From Eublepharis macularius (taxonomy: Eukaryota > Chordata > Lepidosauria > Squamata > Eublepharidae): 64,000 nucleotides of DNA. Below, in pieces: positions 31,850-44,019 of the stretch (positions within the stretch are counted from its first letter, which is position 1; every line of letters begins with the position of its first letter). The translations under genes and the position numbers were made by a program. The notes beneath the pieces are model-generated. The model was not told where the DNA came from. It made no database searches and saw nothing but the letters and a program-made list of their open reading frames with translations. The DNA lies in the NCBI RefSeq assembly GCF_028583425.1, contig NC_072795.1, positions 8,393,001-8,457,000 of the forward strand, written 5' to 3'.

Positions 31850-33125
31850 ATAGAAGGAAACCTGGATTCGTGCCATGGTACCATCAAGACTAGACTACTG
31901 TAATGCACTCTACATAGGTCTCCCCTCAAAGTCAACTCAGAGAATCCAGATGGTGCAGAATGCTGCAGCTTGATTGTTATTCATTGGTAGCTGGTGCGTG
32001 CATATTAGTTCCGTTCTGCAGTCACTCCATTGACTATCCATCAGTGACTGAGCTCAATTCAAGGCTTTGACTATCACTTACAAAGCCCTTCATGGCCTTG
32101 TCCCCCGATATCTACAATACTGCTTCTCTTCCGATGCTCCACCATGGCAGCTTTGCTCATCTGAACAGGGCCTTTTGGAGATACCACGTTGCAAATGGGC
32201 AAAATCAACAGCTCCCATACACGTGCTGTTAGAAGATTTAATTCTATCCCTTTCCTCAGGTTTCAGAAGGGGACGAACCAGAAAGTTTGAAAGATAGAGA
32301 GGTCAGGGCATCTGTTTACTCCTTACTGCCCTGAACTATCCTTTGATGTGTAGATTGCTTATCTCAGGACGTCCTCGTCGTGACATCCTTCTGTTCCTTT
32401 GTCACATAACTATCTCTTCTCTCTGTCTTGCACCACAGATGCAGGACTTGTCCTGCCATCCACACCCATCCTTAGATTAGATAGGTAGACAGGAATTTAT
32501 CTCTCTTCTTTCCTATCAGAGTATGGAGATCCTCTAATAAAGAACTCTTATTTCTTTTCTAAACCTAAGGTAAGTGTAAGTTTGTTATTTTCTCTCTGAC
32601 ACACCAGCCAGCAAGCTCCAAAACACCCATCACGTTTTCTCTGCAATTGATGCTACTCTGCTACCCTCCTACTACTAGTTTACGGTGGCCCAGTTTTATA
32701 CCTTTTAATACGTGCATTATCTGTTGTGACCCTCACCTTATGGAATGGTCTGCCTGAAGAGTCAGGAAAGCCCCCACTCTCTTCGTTTTCTGCAAACAGA
32801 AAAACTGAATTATTCAAGAGGGATTTTTCACTCAGGTAATAGTGCTGTGCTTTAAGAAATGGCGCAGAGATGCTTTGGTAAAGGGACAGGGATTATAGAC
32901 TATACTACTGGCTACTATCTGTTGATATAGATATACTCCTACTGGGTAATTACAGTGTCATTTAATATGTCATCTCAAATTACTTACATTTTGTTTGAGA
33001 AATATTTCTTTTCTTGGAATTATGCTTGTTTTTAAATTTCTGCAATCCATGTATTGATTTACATGGTATAATCTGCTTTAAGTCTCTGTGAGAAAGACAG
33101 ACTATAAATAACATATAAATAAAAT
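31850..33125 (+). mobile_element. L2/CR1-like LINE 3' part, interrupted
   Basis: Reads LDYCNALYIGLPSKSTQRIQ, then MVQNAAA, and later TITYKALHGLVPRYLQYC. After the insertion (32227-32709) it continues LWNGLPEESG, ending in a tail AGTCTCTGTGAGAAAGACAG. Several stops; 5'-truncated. Same family as 50470-53102. Confidence 0.7.
32227..32709. mobile_element. Candidate solo LTR nested in an L2 copy (fossil)
   Basis: ACGTGC stands on both sides (32221-32226, 32710-32715), and the related L2 copy near 50735 shows the uninterrupted site. It begins TG and holds an AATAAA signal near 32537, but the 3' end lacks the usual CA, so the LTR class is unsure. Confidence 0.4.
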
Positions 33126-33574
33126 ATTTTTAAAAAAATATCACGGATCTCCTATAGCTATTCTGAAGCTAGAACAGTCAGTAAAAATAATACTCTGAGT
33201 ATACAAAACTAAAACTTTTTCTAGAAATATAATTTAGTAGACATCTGGAGGAAAAGTAATCCTTGAACTAAAGATGTCACGTACCACTTGGCCAGATATG
33301 ACAAGTATTGAAACCAACAATAAAAGTTATATCAAAGTCATTTTTGTATTGTGTGAATTATTTAAGGTGATATATATCAATTCCATATCACAAAGAATAC
33401 TCCCTTCTATAGAGTTATTGCCTTCAGATAAGTGTGATTAAAATGATCTGAACACACAATTAAGTGTATTTAAAATTATTGTTGAAGGAGGCAGTGGTGT
33501 GGCCCTTATTAAAGATCACTAGATCCTGCTGATCCAGCCAATTGCTGCCAAATTTCAAATCTTCCATTCGTGGG

Positions 33575-35240
33575 TTAGGTAATTGAGAGGGCGGTGGCAG
33601 AACAGCTGCAGGTATACCTGGATGACGCCTCTATCCTGGACCCATTCCAGTCCGGCTTCAGACCCGGCCATGGTATGGAGATGGCTCTGGTAGCTCTCAC
33701 GGATGATCTACAGTGACAGCTGGAGCGGGGCGGGTCGGCACTGCTGATACTTTTAGATCTTACAGTGGCGTTTGACATGGTCGATTACGATCTCCTGACC
33801 CACTGCTTCACTGACGTGGGGATCTGTGGGACAGCCTTGCAATGGCTGAGCTCCTTTTTCTGTGGTCGGGGAAAGAGAGTGGCACTCGGGGAACAAATGT
33901 CCACTCGCCATCCTCTGGTATGCGGCATCCCTCAGGGGATGATTGTTTCCTTAATGCTATTTAACATCTATATGTGCCCCCTTGCCTGGTTAGCCCACAG
34001 CTTTGGGCTGGGTTGTCACCAGTACGCGGATGACACCCAGCTCTACCTGTTGATGGATGGCTAGTCTGATCTTGCTCTGGAATCCTTGGGCAGGGGTCTT
34101 GAGGCCATGACAGCATGGTGACGTCAGAGTCGCATGAAACTGAATCCCCTGAAGACGGAGGTTCTGTGTCTGGGTCGTGGGGCAATAGAGTTGGGGACCT
34201 GGCTCCCAGCCCTCAACGGGGTACAACTGAAACCTTCGTTGATGGTGAGGAGCCTGGGTGTGATTCTGGATGTTAAGCTTTCAATGGAGGCCCAGAGCTC
34301 GGTTATTGCCAGGTCGGCCTTCTTCTGTCTTCGTCAGGCCAGGTGACTGGCACCCTATCTCTCACCCCAAGACCTAGCCACAGTAATCCATGCAACTACT
34401 GCAACTGAGGGCCAAGCTACAAGTGATGAATGACACTTGAACGGCAAGTGTATTCCACCCTGTTCACTTGCCCTCCACTCAATCCACTTGCCGTTCAAGT
34501 GTCATTTGTCACATGTAGCTTGGCCCTCACTCTACGCTGGGCTGCCCTTTGGCCTGACATGGAAGTTACAACTGGTCCAGAATGTAGTGGCACGCGTTCT
34601 CACTGGAACGCCAATCCGAGCGCACATCCATCCTGTGCTGTGCCAGCTGCACTGACTCCCAGTGGAGTTCTGGATCCAGTTCAAGATATTAACCTTGGTG
34701 TTTAAAGCCCTTCATGGGCTGGAGCCAGCACACCTGTGAGACCGCCTCTCCCATTATGTCCCCTGCAGGGTCTTGCGCTCTGCAGACAAACAGCTCCTCA
34801 TGGTCTCTGGCCCGAAAGACGTCCGTCTGACGTCGATCAGAGGCCCTGGCCTCGGCCTGGTGGAATGCTCTCCCACTGGAGACTTGGGCCCTGTGGGGCC
34901 TGTTACAGTTCCACAGGGTCTTTAAAATGGAGATTTTCCACCAGGCCTTTGGCTGAGGACTAGCAGGTGTCCTTTCACCCTTCCCCCTAAGACCACTGTC
35001 TTTTCCATGACTGCCCTCGGCCATGTCTATGCCCATATGCTATGGCCCGTATCCAGCTGTCAATTGTTTATTTAAGTGGCCTATACATAGACAGCGCCTG
35101 AACTATTTTAATGATTGTTTTTAAATTACTTCTGATTTTATAGTTTTTATAATTAACTTATTGTACTGTATGCATGCTGTGAGCCGCCCTGAGCCCATTT
35201 GTGGGGAGGGTGGGGTATAAATAAAATAAATAGTAAATTT
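33575..35240 (+). mobile_element. L2/CR1-like LINE with reverse transcriptase domain
   Basis: Encodes PFQSGFRPGHGMEMALVALT, LLILLDLTVAFDMVDYDLL, GIPQGM and the catalytic YADDTQLYL. The C-terminal block LQLVQNVVARVLTGTPIRAH follows, then a tail GAGCCGCCCTGAGCCCATTT and AATAAA repeats. A few in-frame stops make it inactive, but long stretches are still readable. 5'-truncated within the RT domain. A palindromic MITE splits it at 34407. Confidence 0.85.
34407..34528. mobile_element. Palindromic MITE flanked by ACT, inside the LINE
   Basis: GAGGGCCAAGCTACAAGTGA and CACATGTAGCTTGGCCCTC are the ends. ACT flanks both sides (34404-34406, 34529-34531). It breaks the LINE reading frame between TTATE and LYAGL. 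Confidence 0.75.
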
Positions 35241-35489
35241 TCATGTCCTTATTGCGCTGGATAACCTTGTTAACTGTTGTTCTTGTGACAGATATGATAA
35301 GTATACGAGAACAGACAACGGCTTGTTTTCTACCACCCTTTTTTAGAAAAGCACGAAGTGTTCCTGCAGTTTTAGAAGGCTTCCTCTAACAGAGGTTACT
35401 TTTACTCTGGAAGTAGAGCCACTTTCATTGGAAGAAGGCTTCAGACTTCATGGAGTGCAATGGTAGGATAAACCCCCCTATATATAAAG

Positions 35490-35890
35490 AATCTGGCTCC
35501 TATTCAGGTTTCTAAAACTATGACATTTTATGCATTTTATCCTTTGTAAGCAAAATAATTCCCTTATTTCTCTTCGAATGCTCTCATTGGTCTTCTGTTT
35601 AAATAGGCAAAATAGTTTTGCCATTGCTGTGTATTCTGCCATCTTATCTCTCTAGATTTCCCTAGCTGGGCATTCATCATCCTTCCATCTGGTTGCAAAT
35701 ACCACCCTTGCTGCCGTTAATAAATATCTAAATAGTTTGTGTAATCTTCTGTCTACATTTTCTGGTAGTATTCCCAACAGCATAGTTTGTGGATTCATGG
35801 CGAAATCAAATTTTAAAATCCTTTGCATCTCAGCATGTATTTCTTTCCTGAATAGGATGGTATACTGATGTATTGTTATAGATTGGATAT
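35490..35890 (-). mobile_element. L1 ORF2 C-terminal fragment
   Basis: Minus strand reads FRKEIHAEMQRILKFDFAMN, LLGILPENVDRRLHKL, then LTAARVVFATRWKD and MAEYTAMAKL. This fits the last part of an L1 ORF2. Broken by at least one stop. Confidence 0.65.
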
Positions 35891-35894
35891 AAGG

Positions 35895-36505
35895 TTAGGA
35901 TCTGATAAGATGAAATGGGTTAAATATTAGTGTTGAGGTAGAATGCATGATATGGACTTTGGCAAAATAGTTAAGTTAAATAGAAATAATCTGTATAGAA
36001 GCATTAGACCATATTAAGATATAGCAGTAAGAATGTACATGGAGACTGCTTGTTTTGACCTTTAGTTGATCTAAAATTGAATACTGTGTAGGAAAAAGAT
36101 CGTATTTACTTGAGAAGATACATAGGAGTTGGAATAGGAGATGTAATATTGATGAACTCTGATTAAGGGATGCTTTGTGCACTCTGTATTTTATTATAAC
36201 AACTCTTGTAGTGCAAAATCTGATTGTTCCTCTGACCCTATTATCCCCCCTTCTTTTTTTGTACCCTAGACAGTTATTCATTCAAGGCCTTGCTTATTAA
36301 CTGTCTCAGACCACATCCCAATGTGAGCCACCTAATCAATAGATGGCCTGGTAGTCCTCCTCACAGTAACGACAACTTTACCCAGCCCCACACATTACAA
36401 CGAAAGAAAACCGTTCCAGAGAAGCTGAAATTCAGCCATCCTTTAAAATTCATGCCACACCAGAGACGCTGCAAAATGTGCTTGAGGAGACCATGAAGAT
36501 AAGGA
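35895..36505. other. Intergenic stretch without recognised features
   Basis: Between an L1 fragment and a SINE. No coding exon, RNA gene or named repeat seen. Confidence 0.4.
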
Positions 36506-36509
36506 TCAA

Positions 36510-36769
36510 AATAACAACAATAACAACACCAACATTTGATTTATATACTGCCCTTCAGAACAACTTAATGCCCACTCAGAGCGGTTTACAAAGTACGTTA
36601 TTATCATCACGACAATCACCCTATGAGGTGGGTGGGGCTGAGAGAGCTCTGAGAGAGCCATGACTAGCCCAAGGTCACCCAGCTGGCTTCAAGTGGAGGA
36701 GTGGGGAATCAAACCCTGCTCTCCAGATTAGAGTCCCGCGCTCTTAACCACTGCACCAAATTGGCTCTC
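36510..36769 (-). mobile_element. tRNA-derived SINE, type A
   Basis: Full copy: minus strand from GAGAGCCAATTTGGTGCAGT to TATAAATCAAATGTTGGTG. Confidence 0.8.
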
Positions 36770-36774
36770 TAAAT

Positions 36775-37705
36775 GTTCATGAACTAGATATTCATTTCTT
36801 GATGAGCTGGGTCAGGATTCGTTTGCCCCAGTTTTCACTCTCTCCTTTTATTAGATTTTTATTAAGTTTTGAATTCATTTTTCAAACATTAGATTAAGAA
36901 AACCTTTAGAAAAGAGAGTAGTAATGGTAGTAGTTTTCTACTGCTTTAGTATTCCTAAAGTTCTAGGAAAGGTCTCCATGGACACTGGAGGTTTTTTCCC
37001 ATTGCTCATTGGGCCAATGTTGCCTTTTTCTTTTTTCAACAAGGTCCAAAGGAATTCCTATTCACTTCTGTATACTAACAGATCAATCCTAAGGAAAGTT
37101 ACTCCAGTCTAAGCCCATTGAAGTAACTGATTTCCAAGACTAAAGTATAAGTCTTTTAGCATCCAGAGTATTCATGATGAGCACAATCTCCAAGAAATAG
37201 AAAAGAATAATAAGATGAGGGTTAAAGAAGGGAAATTGTACAGTCTAAGACAAAATGAACCACTAGACAAGAAGACCATAGCATTTGAAGATGTGTACCA
37301 GTAAACACTTTACGTTTCCAACAAGTATTATATTCAGAAATACCTAATTTCTTGTTTATTCATTTCCTTCATTTATACCCACCATTCCCCCCAATGTGGC
37401 TTCATTTGCCTCTCCTCCACGTTGCTAGGCCTACCCTCACATTAGTAGAAGGCCAATACATGCAGCTGACGGAGCTGATATGTGTCTTCATGGAGCATAG
37501 GTTAGCTCCATGGAGAACTCATAAAAGAAGTAATGTGTAGAGCAACCCTCTGTCTGTTGGCTTACTTCCCCCAGTTTGTACTTAATATTTCTTTGTTAGT
37601 TGGCTTGGGTTTTTCTTTTGAAAAAGGAAAGTGATATAGAAATATAATCAATCATATTAATATAGTTTAACCAATGACTTCACTCTGGAACACGTCGGAG
37701 TGAAT
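36775..37705. other. Intergenic stretch without recognised features
   Basis: No exon, RNA gene or named repeat recognised; AT-rich with poly-T runs. Confidence 0.4.
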
Positions 37706-37710
37706 AATTT

Positions 37711-37925
37711 AGGGTTGCAAACTCTGGCTTAGGCAATTCCTGGAGATTTGGGAGTGGATCCTGGAATGGTCGGGGTTTAGGGAAGGGAGAGACACCAGCG
37801 GGGTATGATGTCATACAGCCCACCCTACAAAGTAGCCATTTTGTCCAAGGGAATGGATCTCTGTCGTTTGAAGATCACTTGTAATTCTAGGAGTACTTCA
37901 GGCTCCACCTGGGGGTTGGCAAGAC
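37711..37925. mobile_element. hAT-type MITE (GGGTTGCCAAC family), diverged
   Basis: TTTAGGGTTGCAAACTCTGG to CACCTGGGGGTTGGCAAG, with AGCCCACCCTACAAAGTAGC in the middle as in the copies at 4378 and 55503. Confidence 0.65.
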
Positions 37926-37929
37926 GATA

Positions 37930-38750
37930 AGGTTGATCTGTTTATCACTTGGTCAAGTTTTGTAATACATGGTGTAAACATAGAGTGAAGGGTGACTGAG
38001 TTGGGCAAGCCTGCATTAAAATGGGAAGGGCTGAATTACAGAATTTGCTAAGCAGGAGAATGAGTTAAAGTCTCTGGGAGACCAAGGAGAGAAATTCAAG
38101 TGTGAATTTAGCAAACTCCAAGTCAACCACATCTTTGTTCTCTCGCAGGAGCTCAAGTGATCTTTAATCACCTTTTAATCATCACTATTCAATCACCTGA
38201 TTCAAGCTTCTCTAAGTGGTTCGCTGGACTGAATTACCTTTAGACTGGCATATGCATAATTCTCCCTACCTGAGAGGAGGAAGTGGAGTGCCACACCCTC
38301 ATTCCTTGACGGTTGTTGATGTTGGCAGGTCTAAAATGAGTGCAAAAGAACTCTGGTGCTTCCCCCGTCTCCCACCCACAAGGACAAGTTTCCATTTCCT
38401 GCTGTGGAAAACGCTACAATCAGCCTAGTGCAACTATCACATGCTTCTTTCAGGCTCGCTAGTGCCAGGAGGAGCACGCTGGAGTTTATTTATGTATTTA
38501 TTTACTTTATTTCTGTCTTTCTCCTCAGTAGGGACCCAAAATGGCTTACATCAACCTTGCCTCCACTTTTCTAGAAAATTTGTGGTTCTTGGGAAGTACT
38601 CCATCTGGAGGATTTTATCATGTAATTTCTCTGAGATGAAGTGATCCCAGATTTTCATATACCAACTGTTGATCATAGGGTTGGCATTTGACTTCCAGAC
38701 TATTTTTGAAGCTACTTAGGCTACCTTCTGACACTTGGGAGCTCTTCATA
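37930..38750. other. Intergenic stretch, mostly unassigned
   Basis: A minus-strand LINE or SINE tail may lie at about 38485-38570 (TTTCTCCTCAGTAGGGACCC). Nothing else is recognisable. Confidence 0.4.
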
Positions 38751-38757
38751 TCCTTGG

Positions 38758-39716
38758 CCGAATCCACACTTCCTTTTTGTTTCCACGCCTTTTTCGCAAG
38801 CGGTGCGGTGTTCATGCAGACACTCACACGCTTTCCCATTCCGCGTGTTCCCCGCCATCACCATGCCACAATTGCGCCTTCCTTCCAAACCACGTGATAG
38901 TAGCAGAAATCCATTTTCTCCCCGCATTTTTTTTTTTTTTTGCACAGTGCAGAAAGGTTGGTATACCGGTAAACCAACTGTAGTGAGCAGCGGTTTGCAC
39001 GGGAAAAGAAACGGTTACCAGAGCATGCACATGTCACACGGGGACCATTTCCCTACTATGTCCCGCCATTTTTAAGAGCGTGAGGAGCCAAGCCGAGGAA
39101 TCCTGTATTTCCCACAACGATCGTCTCCAGCAAACGGCAGGTGCGGAAAACAAATATATTCCTGAAAGCTTAGAACACAGGTGGGAGATTCTACCATGTG
39201 CGAAAGACAGAATGCATCATCTCGTGGTGTTGCATGGCTGTGCTGCGAAGCATGCCAACCACAATCTGAACCATCATCACAAATATCACAGTCTGAGCAT
39301 CCATGTTGTTAACTACTAAAAGCAGAAAACCACTCTGAGCAGAAGAATTTCTGGACAATGCCTTTAATGTGACAATCTAATTTCAAATTTGCCCGCCATA
39401 CCAACCAGCCAATTGTTAGAAAGTGGTCTGTGACAAGCAAAAAATGAGCCAATCAAAGATGAGGGGGAGGGTACGTTGCCATTTCTTAAAAGTCGGAATA
39501 TCGTTATACCAGAAAAAGTGACATGCGCCGTCAATTCTGACGGTGGAGGATGGAACCGCCCACTGTAACGCTTTACTCAGTGGCGTGTGGAGAAATGATT
39601 GCGCCATGAAGACGCACTGGGAGGGTGAATGTGATGATGCACAGCATGGTAGCGGAATGAACCCGATTGCCACGACTGCGCAAGATAAGTGGACGGTGAG
39701 TGAATATGGATTCGGC
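38758..39716. mobile_element. Non-autonomous DNA transposon, about 0.96 kb
   Basis: GGCCGAATCCACACTT near 38758 and AATATGGATTCGGCC near 39716 are inverted termini, each with CTT just outside. Subterminal sequences also partly match in inverted orientation. No transposase frame. Confidence 0.5.
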
Positions 39717-39724
39717 CCTTGATG

Positions 39725-40780
39725 CATCCTGCCCGTCTAGGGAAAAGGACACAAATCCTTCTCTCTGCGTCCTTGTTTTCTAGAACAAAGTTCAGTACCT
39801 GCTGTTTCTGTTTCTTGAAGGTAAACTATCTCTGACTGTCCTATTTGCAGCTGGTCCTTTGTCCTCTTTTCTCAATTCTTATTCTACAGCTATGTATGGC
39901 ATAGTACGTAGTGGTTACAGGTGCATCTTACTACCAGTAAGCTAGGCCAGTATACATAAGTGGGTAGCCTTTCACCAAACTTCAAATCACAGGCACCTCA
40001 CAGTGACTGGCATTTGCACATGTCATCTGCCTGGGCACTTTACCCCAGTGTCCACTCTTTGCACAGTAAAAATACAGTTCAATTGCATGAAAATAGGAAA
40101 GGTACATGAAAATATTCTAGTCCATTAAATTCGCTTCCATCACTTTTAGACCAGATCCGGCAGTTTTCATCGTTGTCTTTCGATGCAGAACCCCTGCTGT
40201 GCTCCACCGGTGCTTGTTTGGGTTGAGTTTGTGGGGACTTTCCCCCACACCCCTTTTTTCTTCCTTGTTGTTGCTCCACAGGTGTTGGCCATCTTTCCTT
40301 TGTGCTCCACCATGCCCCACTTGCCTGCAGCTAATTGCCTCTTTAATTGCAGCAAGCGTGTGCCTGGGACCACAACCCCGTTAGGCAGAGTAGGTAAATA
40401 AAGCGCAGTGGAGTCACGCTGTGCTGATTAAAGAGGTTAAAAAGTTTATTTAGGAACTACATTCTTGAGAGTAAAGGAAATGACCCCCAGGAAACGAGAG
40501 AGATGCTGCCCTCACCGCTGCTAGCGGTTAAGACACTCTCAGATGACCTATAGAGTATATAGCATATAACTTTGGCAAACAGTAATGATCAGTATAAAAT
40601 GCAGAATACAATAATGACATGTATGTTGGCATACATGACAGGGAGAGAGAGAAATAGGTCCTCACTATCTGGCTACTCCTTAGAGAAGAGGAGGTAGTGG
40701 AGGGTATAGGAACCTGGCAACCCTAACTGTAGGCCAAGTAGGAAAAGCGGGATATAAGTGTTTAAAAAAATAAGAAGAAA
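39725..40780. other. Intergenic stretch with a doubtful LTR-like segment
   Basis: About 40348-40640 has TG/CA ends and, on the minus strand, an AATAAA signal. No target duplication was found, so no call is made. The rest is unassigned. Confidence 0.25.
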
Positions 40781-40784
40781 AGCA

Positions 40785-41200
40785 CTGCAGCTATTTTATT
40801 TGTGTCATATTGGAAACGACAAACAATACCGCAGAAAGAGGAATTAACAGTGAAGATCATGGAAACTGCAGGAATGGACAAATTAACTTCTTTAATGAAA
40901 GGACAAATGGAAAAAGACTTCGCTACACCTTGGAACCCCTTCTACAAATGGATAAAGAACAAATATAGAGACTAAAATCTAATAATAAGGCAATACTGTA
41001 TGAAATATTAGAATTCACAGTTAAAGTTGTATTAGGATAAAATATAAATCTGGAGAACTAGAATGTGGATACAAGCAAGCTTAATGAACTTTGCAAAATT
41101 GCTTTGTTTCTTTTTCTACGCTTTTACCTACCTCTTTTCTCTTTCCTACTTTCTAAAAATAATAAAATATATTTTTTAAAAATAAAATAAAAAGAAAAAC
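40785..41200 (+). mobile_element. L1 3' end (ORF2 C terminus and tail)
   Basis: Reads LFVSYWKRQTIPQKEELTVK, then IMETAGMDKLTSLMKGQMEK and TPWNPFYKWIKNKYRD with a stop. An A-rich tail with AATAAAATATATT follows. Strongly 5'-truncated. Confidence 0.75.
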
Positions 41201-41204
41201 AAAG

Positions 41205-42685
41205 GATTAATTTACAAACTGTCGTTCAGAGAGTTGGATTGGAGTTAGTTGGTTAGAGACCTGAAGGGAAGGAATGTGTTGCCTGAATGTGTTAAAATAG
41301 GATAGATTTTTCAGTGTTTTCTATGTTTTTGTTTTGAAGAAGTAAGCACAGTTTAAATGACCACTGGATCACCCGTATGGCTTGACATATATGGTCAGCA
41401 GTAAAGCAGGAGCTAAATAAACTCCGCAACAAATCCCAGTGTCAGCTTCTTCCCCATATCTACTAGAATGATGCTTCAGGAAGGATCAGCAGCAGCGTGC
41501 CCTAAGGGCTTGCTCTCTTGTGCGTCCTCTACTGTAATGTATGTTATCATGTGTCAGCAGTGCTTTCCTGCCATTTACATTGCTCAACCTGGGCTACCTC
41601 TATCCAAGAGACAAAAGAGATGTGATTAAAAAATTACAAACAAAACAATAGGAGAGCATTTCAAGCTTCCCGGACATTTAGCAACAGAATTAAAAACTGC
41701 CATGCCTCAGCGAAGGAAGGAAGGAAGGCGGGAATGTTTGAGAGGGGGATTCCAATGTAGAACTACCGAGGGCTCAAAGAGACAAGATGAAGTTCACATG
41801 TCTTGTTTCATCCCTAACTAAAATTAATCCTTCAGCCTCTACTGTATTTGGTGGTTTAAATCCGCTTCCTGCTCTCATATTAACATTTTGAAGGACAAAA
41901 GCTCATTTTAAAATACCGTTTTTCTCTCTCTTTACAATGCAAATAGAAGAGCCGAGAGACCGATTTCCAGCAGTGCAACCAGGTGGAGAAGGTTAAATTG
42001 TCTTTCCTGTCCCTGCACAGCCCTGAGCAAGTTGAGGCTTCATGAATTTTCAATTTGTATTTTATGGACAGATCTAGACGCTGCGTGGTATTCAACTCAT
42101 CTGTTTGAGGCCTGTCCGAGTTGCAGATCTGATCCTGTCAGGCAAGGTTTGACTCAGCACAAACAGGGAGAGGTGAGCTCACTACAGGTAGCAATCGCCC
42201 CCCTGTAGAGGCTGGCCTGACATGCATCTTGTTTGCCAATTCATCACCTGTTGGGAGTGGTGCACTTCCACTTCAACTGGATCATTTCTTCTTTCGACTG
42301 GTTCTTGTTTCCATTTCATTTCCATTTCATTTATGTGATGAAACATGTCCATTTTGGGGATTCCTCGGCCATCTGGCCTTGACTTGCAATAATTTCTACT
42401 TCCCCGTATCTTTTTCTAACTCAAATATAGGCATTATTGCCAACGGAGAGTTCAGGCATCACATAAAGTTGGCTCTGGCTCCACACATTCTTATGCCACC
42501 ATAAATTTGTTACTTTAACGGTACCACAAGACCGTTTTAAGAAAAGAAGGTTTAAAACTTAGCAGGCAAACTTTCACATTGTAATGCAAATAACTATTCG
42601 GGAAGGCCCAGTCTCCTCTCTGTTGTATTAATAGGTAAACTTTGACCTACAGTCTGACAACTGGTAGGAGATTTAATTAAAGGGG
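41205..42685. other. Intergenic stretch without recognised features
   Basis: No exon, RNA gene or clear repeat recognised. Confidence 0.4.
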
Positions 42686-42944
42686 AAGCTTCTGGTGACA
42701 CAGTGACATCAGCAGCAACATGCTGATGTCACTCCCCATTCACCCAGAAGTGACATCAGCATGTTACTGGGATCACTCTAGCATTTGGGTAAAACTCTAT
42801 GGTTTAATCATACAGTTTTGCTCAAATGCTATAGCTGGGGTCTTCAACATGGTGCCTGGCACAATTGTGACTGCCAACACATTTTCAGGTGCCTGCCAAG
42901 TGTTTTTACAAAGTGGGTGGGGCCAGGTGGGGTTTTCAGTCCTG

Positions 42945-43170
42945 GCTCCAACCTGATGGAACTCTCTGCACTCAGGTCCGACAAGATCTTTTATCCTTTT
43001 GGTGGACCTGTAAGACAGAAATGTTCCTCCAGGAATGTGGTTGAGACCAGTCTTGAATCCATCTAGTGATCCTCCCTACTGGTCTCCTGTCAGTGGGGAG
43101 GGGCTTTATAGTCATCTCAGCCCCTTCCATGAATCATAGTGTGTTCAAGATGGCTGCTCCTCCCTCTTCC
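42945..43170 (+). mobile_element. L2-like ORF2 3' fragment
   Basis: TCCTGGCTCCAACCTGATGG, CTGCACTCAGGTCCGACAAG and TTTTGGTGGACCTGTAAGAC correspond to the SVLAPTWWNSL ... RALKT part of the L2 copies, here in forward orientation. Confidence 0.55.
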
Positions 43171-43249
43171 CTTCCCCCTGTGCTTCATTGGCAGGGGAGG
43201 ATGGTATGGGCCGCTATCTCAAGAACTGTGGGGAACGTGGGCTAGAAAT

Positions 43250-43653
43250 AGAGTTGCCAGGTTCCCTGACCCCTCCAGTGGGAGATTTGGGGCCCAGCTC
43301 CTACCTTCTTCATTTCCCCTTTGCTCCTGGCTTGCACGATGATGTCACTTCTGGGAAGTGATGTCATCAGGCAGGTCACAGGCTGCCCTGGGAGTGCTCC
43401 CAAATCGGGCTGAATTGGGCTGCTGCAGAGCATGGCAGCACTCCTGTGCTATGCAGTGGCCTAATTCGGCCCGATTCAGGCCCGTTTCAGGCTGTATCTG
43501 GGCCAATTCAGGCTGAATCGGACCCAAATCGGCTTGGATCCAGCTGCTGTGGAGGGGGAGATGTGTTCCCCCTACTGGCCAGGTAAGCAGGAGTGGAGGT
43601 GGAGGGTGGAAGCAGGAGATCCCCTGCCCTGTGCAGGGGACTGGCATCTCTAG
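43250..43653. mobile_element. hAT-type MITE with near-perfect 8-bp target duplication
   Basis: AGAGTTGCCAGGTTCCC to GGGGACTGGCATCTCT. The flanks CTAGAAAT (43242-43249) and GTAGAAAT (43654-43661) differ by one base. Inside is the palindrome TGATGTCACTTC...GAAGTGATGTCA. Confidence 0.75.
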
Positions 43654-44019
43654 GTAGAAATTGAATGAATGAATGAATAAATAAATTGCAAAGCAAAGCC
43701 TCTGATCAGCCGCTAGAATATTGATGGGCTGTGCAGATTTTTTAAAACCTCTATACATTGTTTTGCAACTTCAGTTCTGACCTTTTTTTGGATGTTGCAC
43801 ACCACAGGGTGCTCTAGTGGGAAGGTAGGAAGGCTGGGGAATACATTGCCTGCCTCTGAGCATCTGCAGAGGGAAATTCTGAAATTTTGTAGACATCTCT
43901 TCCTGCCCTTCCTCTCTTTGAATTTCCCTTTCGATCAAAACAAAATTAATTCAGAACAGATTCCAAATTCCCTTTTCCATATTGACTTCCAACAGCACTC
44001 CAACCCCCCATTATTATTA

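Noticed and set aside
40348-40640. Solo LTR
   Set aside because: TG/CA ends and a polyadenylation signal are present, but no target duplication or second copy was found.
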